DNA of 64,000 bases from Ktedonosporobacter rubrisoli (GTDB taxonomy: Bacteria > Chloroflexota > Ktedonobacteria > Ktedonobacterales > Ktedonobacteraceae): assembly GCF_004208415.1 (NCBI RefSeq), contig NZ_CP035758.1:6510001-6574000 (forward strand). The letters run 5' to 3'. Under the pieces are notes generated by a model. The model worked only from the letters and a program-made list of their open reading frames with translations. It was not told the DNA's origin and did no database searches. How positions within the stretch are numbered: the stretch's first letter is position 1; each line of letters begins with the position of its first letter. This document shows positions 60,918 through 64,000 of this stretch, piece by piece. The translations under genes and the position numbers were made by a program.

Positions 60918-61126
60918 TCAGCCTGAGTTATGAAGGCACTGAAAGAGAAGCATCTCTATCCATGCTAGCGGCAAAGCTGAGGCTTCCAGCCTATGAGTTT
61001 ATGCAACATGCAATGTTAGTAGCAATCTCATATCTCAGCCAATCCTGAAGGCCGCGATGGCTCTACCTCCACATACTAAGCGTTGTCGAGGAATGCCTTG
61101 TCATTCGTTACCGAAAGGACTTCTCA

Positions 61127-64000
61127 ATGCCGGAGAAGAAGCAAACTGTCCATCAAGATACATCAGCACTCTATGTCCCCGCTGGCTTCTATATGCTGCG
61201 TACACCTACCTTGCCGGCAGACCTCTTTAAGCGTCTCGTCGCTACGGCTCCGGCCCCGCCTGAGAAGCAAGAAGAGCTGGAAGCCTGGCTACAAACCTCA
61301 CAGGAGCAGTGTTATCAGCTCCTGGGGGAACTGGCAAGCCAGCCACAGATTGCCCTGGCCCTGGCTCTATCCAGCACGGCCCTGCACGAGGGGCTGACCC
61401 GTCTACGCCAGGACAACCTGCGCTCCTCGCGCATCAGGCGCACCTATTCCAGCCTGCTGCGCTATCTTATCCGGATGTGTACGCGCCCAACTCCCTTTGG
61501 CCTGTTCTCGGGCGTCACATTAGGCAACCTTGCCCCCAGCACGACGGCGCGCCTGGCCTCGCCTCCCATTGCGCAAATCCGCACGCGTCCAGATATGGAA
61601 TGGCTCCTGGCCTTGCTGCAGAAAGTCGAAGAGAAGCGCGAATATGTCAAGCAGCTACGTGTCAGCGTGAATCAGACTGCCTATATTGCCGGCGAGCGCG
61701 CCTTGCTGCCCCTGGCCGATGCATATGGCCAGCAGGATAATCGCACCATCACACTACGTGCGACCTCGGTTGTACGCAAGGTTTTCGCCCTCGCCAGCAC
61801 TCCGCAGCCCTATGCCGAACTACAAGCAGCCCTGCACCGGGCCTTTCCCCAGGCCACAACGCAGCAAGTCGAGAACTTGCTCTGGCAGCTCTGGGAAAAC
61901 CACTTTCTGCTCAGCGATTTGCATCCGCCCCTGACTAATGCGCAACCCGCCGAATATATCGCCAGTTATCTCTCAGGGCTGCAAGAGACAGGGGAGCTTA
62001 CGCAGAACTTACAGGCAGTATTAAGGGCGGCCTCAGCACTTGATAGCGCCGGCTACTGCGCCCCTTTGCAGCGCGTAGACGAGTTGAAGCAATCCCTGGA
62101 AGTGCTGAACCCAACCCAAAAAACGATCCAGGTCCAGGTTGACACAGCCTTGCAGCTGCGCGCAAGCGAGCTTCAACAGGGCATAGGCGAGCTCGCTGCT
62201 CAGGCTGCAGAGCTCCTCTTGCGTCTCTCGCCTGCTCCGCAGGGCAGCACGGCTCTGCAAGCCTATCGAATGCAATTTATCGACAAGTACGGCGAGCGGG
62301 CGGAGGTGCCGGTACTTGATCTGCTCAGCCCTGAGAACGGGCTCGATGCCCCATCTGGCTATATGCAACCGCCGCGCGCCTACCCCTTCCCTCAGCAAAT
62401 CAATCGTCCCGAGACACCTCAGCGGGATCGCATCTTGCAGCTGCTGCTTGCCGAAGCGCTCAATGAGCATGCATTAGAAGCAGAGCTCACGCCGCAGCTC
62501 CTGCAGAAGCTTGAACGCTGGTCCCCGCGTCTTGAGCAGGCTCCGCCCTCATTGGAGATCTATTTGCAGATCCACGCGGACTCAGCGTCGGCTCTTGACC
62601 ATGGACAGTGGCATGCCGTGATTGGCCAGAACTGCGGCTCTCCCGACGCCGGCCGGACCTTTGGCCGCTTCTATGATCTGCTAGAGGACAAGGGAATGGA
62701 AGCCTTACAGCAGATGGTCAAGCGCGAGGAAGCCTTGGAGCCAGATGTAATCTTTGCCGAGCTCAGCTATCTGCCCCGGAACGCGCGCGGAGCCAACGTC
62801 GCGCTGCGCCCGGCTTTACGCAGCTATGAGATAGTCGTCGGCACAACGCCCTCGGTTCCGGCGGAACGAGTTATCTCTTTGCATGACCTGGTTGTGGGAG
62901 TCCATAATGGACGTTTCTACCTGCGCTCGTTGCGCCTGGGCAAACGCGTCATAGTTGGTCAGACGCATATGCTTAACAGCATGACGGCTCCCAACGTCTG
63001 CCGCTTTATCCTCGATATAGCGCAAGATGCGCGCCCAGGCTTGGCACCCTTTGATTGGGGCGACCTTAACAGCGCGCCATTCTTGCCTCGCGTCAGCTTT
63101 AAAACTGGTCCCGAGAGCAGTCTAGTCTTAAGCCCGGCCCAGTGGCACCTTACGACCGAGACGATAGTCCCTACAGGGACGGGCAGCGACCAGGCCCGCT
63201 GGTTCCAGGGCCTGCAAAGCTGGCGAGCGCGCTGGCGCGTACCTCGTTACGTCTATATAACTCAGTTTGACAATCGCTTGTTGCTCGATCTCGATCATCC
63301 GGTCATGGCCGAGGAGCTACGCAACGAGCTGGCCAGATTGCAGGGAGAAGCCCAGATACAGCTTCAAGAGCTCCTGCCAGATTTTGAGCACCTCTGGCTG
63401 CAGGACGAGCAGGAAGGCCGCTATTTTGCAGAGATCGTCGTGCCTCTGCTACGCAGCGATGCCTTGCAAACGCAGAGCGGGACAGATCATGAAAAGCTTG
63501 AGCAGTTTAGCCCTCCTACCCACGCCCTAACACGGCGAGAGCGCAATGTCTACCCGGGCGAAGATTGGATCTTCAACAAGCTCTATGCTTCACCCAAACA
63601 GCACGATGAGCTTATTGCCGGTCCCGTACGCAGTCTGATCAAGCAGCTGCAAGAACAAGGCCTTATCGATCGCTGGTTCTACCTGCGCTATAACGATCCC
63701 GAGCCCCATTTGCGCCTGCGCTGCCATGCCAGCACGCCAGAGAAGCGCGGGCCTGCCTTGCAGCAGATCTTGCAATGGAGCCTGCAACTTGCCGAGCGCG
63801 GATTGCTGCAGCGCTACAGCCTCGATACCTACGAACGCGAAGTGGAGCGCTATGGCGGTCCTGACGCTATCGAGCTTCTTGAGCAGGTCTTTACCCTTGA
63901 TAGCACGCTTACCAGCAATCTGGTTGCAGCCCACTATGCCCGTCATCTAACCCTCGATCCTATGCTCACCCTTGTCTTCAGCTATGAACAGTTCTTCGCG
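61127..64000 (+). CDS. Class I lanthipeptide dehydratase (LanB), partial at window end
   Basis: 958 codons are open from ATG 61127 (AAAGGA seven bases before) to the window edge without a stop. The N-terminal glutamylation domain is shown by LRYLIRMCTRPTPFGLFSGVTLG (about 110-132), the hallmark of LanB enzymes that use glutamyl-tRNA to activate Ser/Thr. The C-terminal SpaB_C elimination domain begins near residue 800 (YPGEDWIFNKLYAS, then WFYLRYNDPEPHLRLRCHA). It is therefore the full-length fused form. It should dehydrate Ser/Thr in the FxLD precursors; a LanC cyclase and exporter are expected beyond base 64000. Confidence 0.9.
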   Translation, partial: MPEKKQTVHQDTSALYVPAGFYMLRTPTLPADLFKRLVATAPAPPEKQEELEAWLQTSQEQCYQLLGELASQPQIALALALSSTALHEGLTRLRQDNLRSSRIRRTYSSLLRYLIRMCTRPTPFGLFSGVTLGNLAPSTTARLASPPIAQIRTRPDMEWLLALLQKVEEKREYVKQLRVSVNQTAYIAGERALLPLADAYGQQDNRTITLRATSVVRKVFALASTPQPYAELQAALHRAFPQATTQQVENLLWQLWENHFLLSDLHPPLTNAQPAEYIASYLSGLQETGELTQNLQAVLRAASALDSAGYCAPLQRVDELKQSLEVLNPTQKTIQVQVDTALQLRASELQQGIGELAAQAAELLLRLSPAPQGSTALQAYRMQFIDKYGERAEVPVLDLLSPENGLDAPSGYMQPPRAYPFPQQINRPETPQRDRILQLLLAEALNEHALEAELTPQLLQKLERWSPRLEQAPPSLEIYLQIHADSASALDHGQWHAVIGQNCGSPDAGRTFGRFYDLLEDKGMEALQQMVKREEALEPDVIFAELSYLPRNARGANVALRPALRSYEIVVGTTPSVPAERVISLHDLVVGVHNGRFYLRSLRLGKRVIVGQTHMLNSMTAPNVCRFILDIAQDARPGLAPFDWGDLNSAPFLPRVSFKTGPESSLVLSPAQWHLTTETIVPTGTGSDQARWFQGLQSWRARWRVPRYVYITQFDNRLLLDLDHPVMAEELRNELARLQGEAQIQLQELLPDFEHLWLQDEQEGRYFAEIVVPLLRSDALQTQSGTDHEKLEQFSPPTHALTRRERNVYPGEDWIFNKLYASPKQHDELIAGPVRSLIKQLQEQGLIDRWFYLRYNDPEPHLRLRCHASTPEKRGPALQQILQWSLQLAERGLLQRYSLDTYEREVERYGGPDAIELLEQVFTLDSTLTSNLVAAHYARHLTLDPMLTLVFSYEQFFA

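Noticed and set aside
1..64000. tRNA or rRNA genes
   Set aside because: No T-loop (GGTTCGAATCC-type) with matching acceptor stem and no rRNA signature sequence was seen on either strand.

Overview
The window looks like a chromosomal stretch from a Chloroflexota bacterium of the Ktedonobacteria type. This rests on gene style, not on a phylogenetic marker: KLC-like 42-residue TPR proteins, ECF sigma factors paired with membrane-anchored Rieske or beta-propeller proteins, PQQ-type propellers, MmyB-like XRE regulators, moderate GC, and frequent TTG/GTG starts. No rRNA, tRNA or CRISPR array was seen.

Layout. 1-6 kb: a Cys-rich hypothetical, a CmtR-like metal sensor with its cation transporter (perfect operator palindrome over the -10), a pentapeptide-repeat membrane protein, an LRR protein and a zinc-ribbon P-loop kinase. 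6-14 kb: two TPR genes, a PQQ-like propeller, a CPBP protease, and a MarR-WrbA-cupin unit with two copies of one operator. A [CPBP-TPR] block is duplicated here and the two copies have decayed reciprocally. 14-23 kb: a Vgb-like propeller, three regulator/oxidoreductase divergons (XRE-AKR, Lrp-AKR, XRE-NmrA/LLM) and a frameshifted insertion sequence. 23-29 kb: an ECF sigma overlapping a membrane-anchored propeller (putative anti-sigma), a TetR-DUF2867 unit, and an ECF sigma-Rieske-YtkA cluster. 30-36 kb: a frameshifted epimerase, an overlooked 48-residue membrane protein, the complete sdhCDAB operon and a truncated inositol monophosphatase. 36-53 kb: multicopper oxidase, alpha/beta hydrolase, two small zinc-ribbon genes, a third ECF sigma, a membrane-bound sulfite-oxidase-fold molybdoenzyme, an MFS exporter with TetR, proline dehydrogenase, a heterodimeric ABC exporter, an SH3 protein and a coupled pair of unknowns. 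53-59 kb: a PAS histidine kinase, tandem methyltransferases with signs of gene conversion, a secreted glycoside hydrolase-like protein and a WYL regulator.

The most distinctive region is 59.4-64.0 kb. It is a class I lanthipeptide locus in which three paralogous FxLD-leader precursor genes lie on the minus strand, each preceded by the same SD block and a shared GCCGGC-containing upstream element. They are divergent from a full-length LanB dehydratase that runs off the end of the window. Good sigma-70-like promoters face both ways. No cyclase, transporter or protease is visible before the window ends, so they are expected to lie beyond base 64000 if the cluster is complete.
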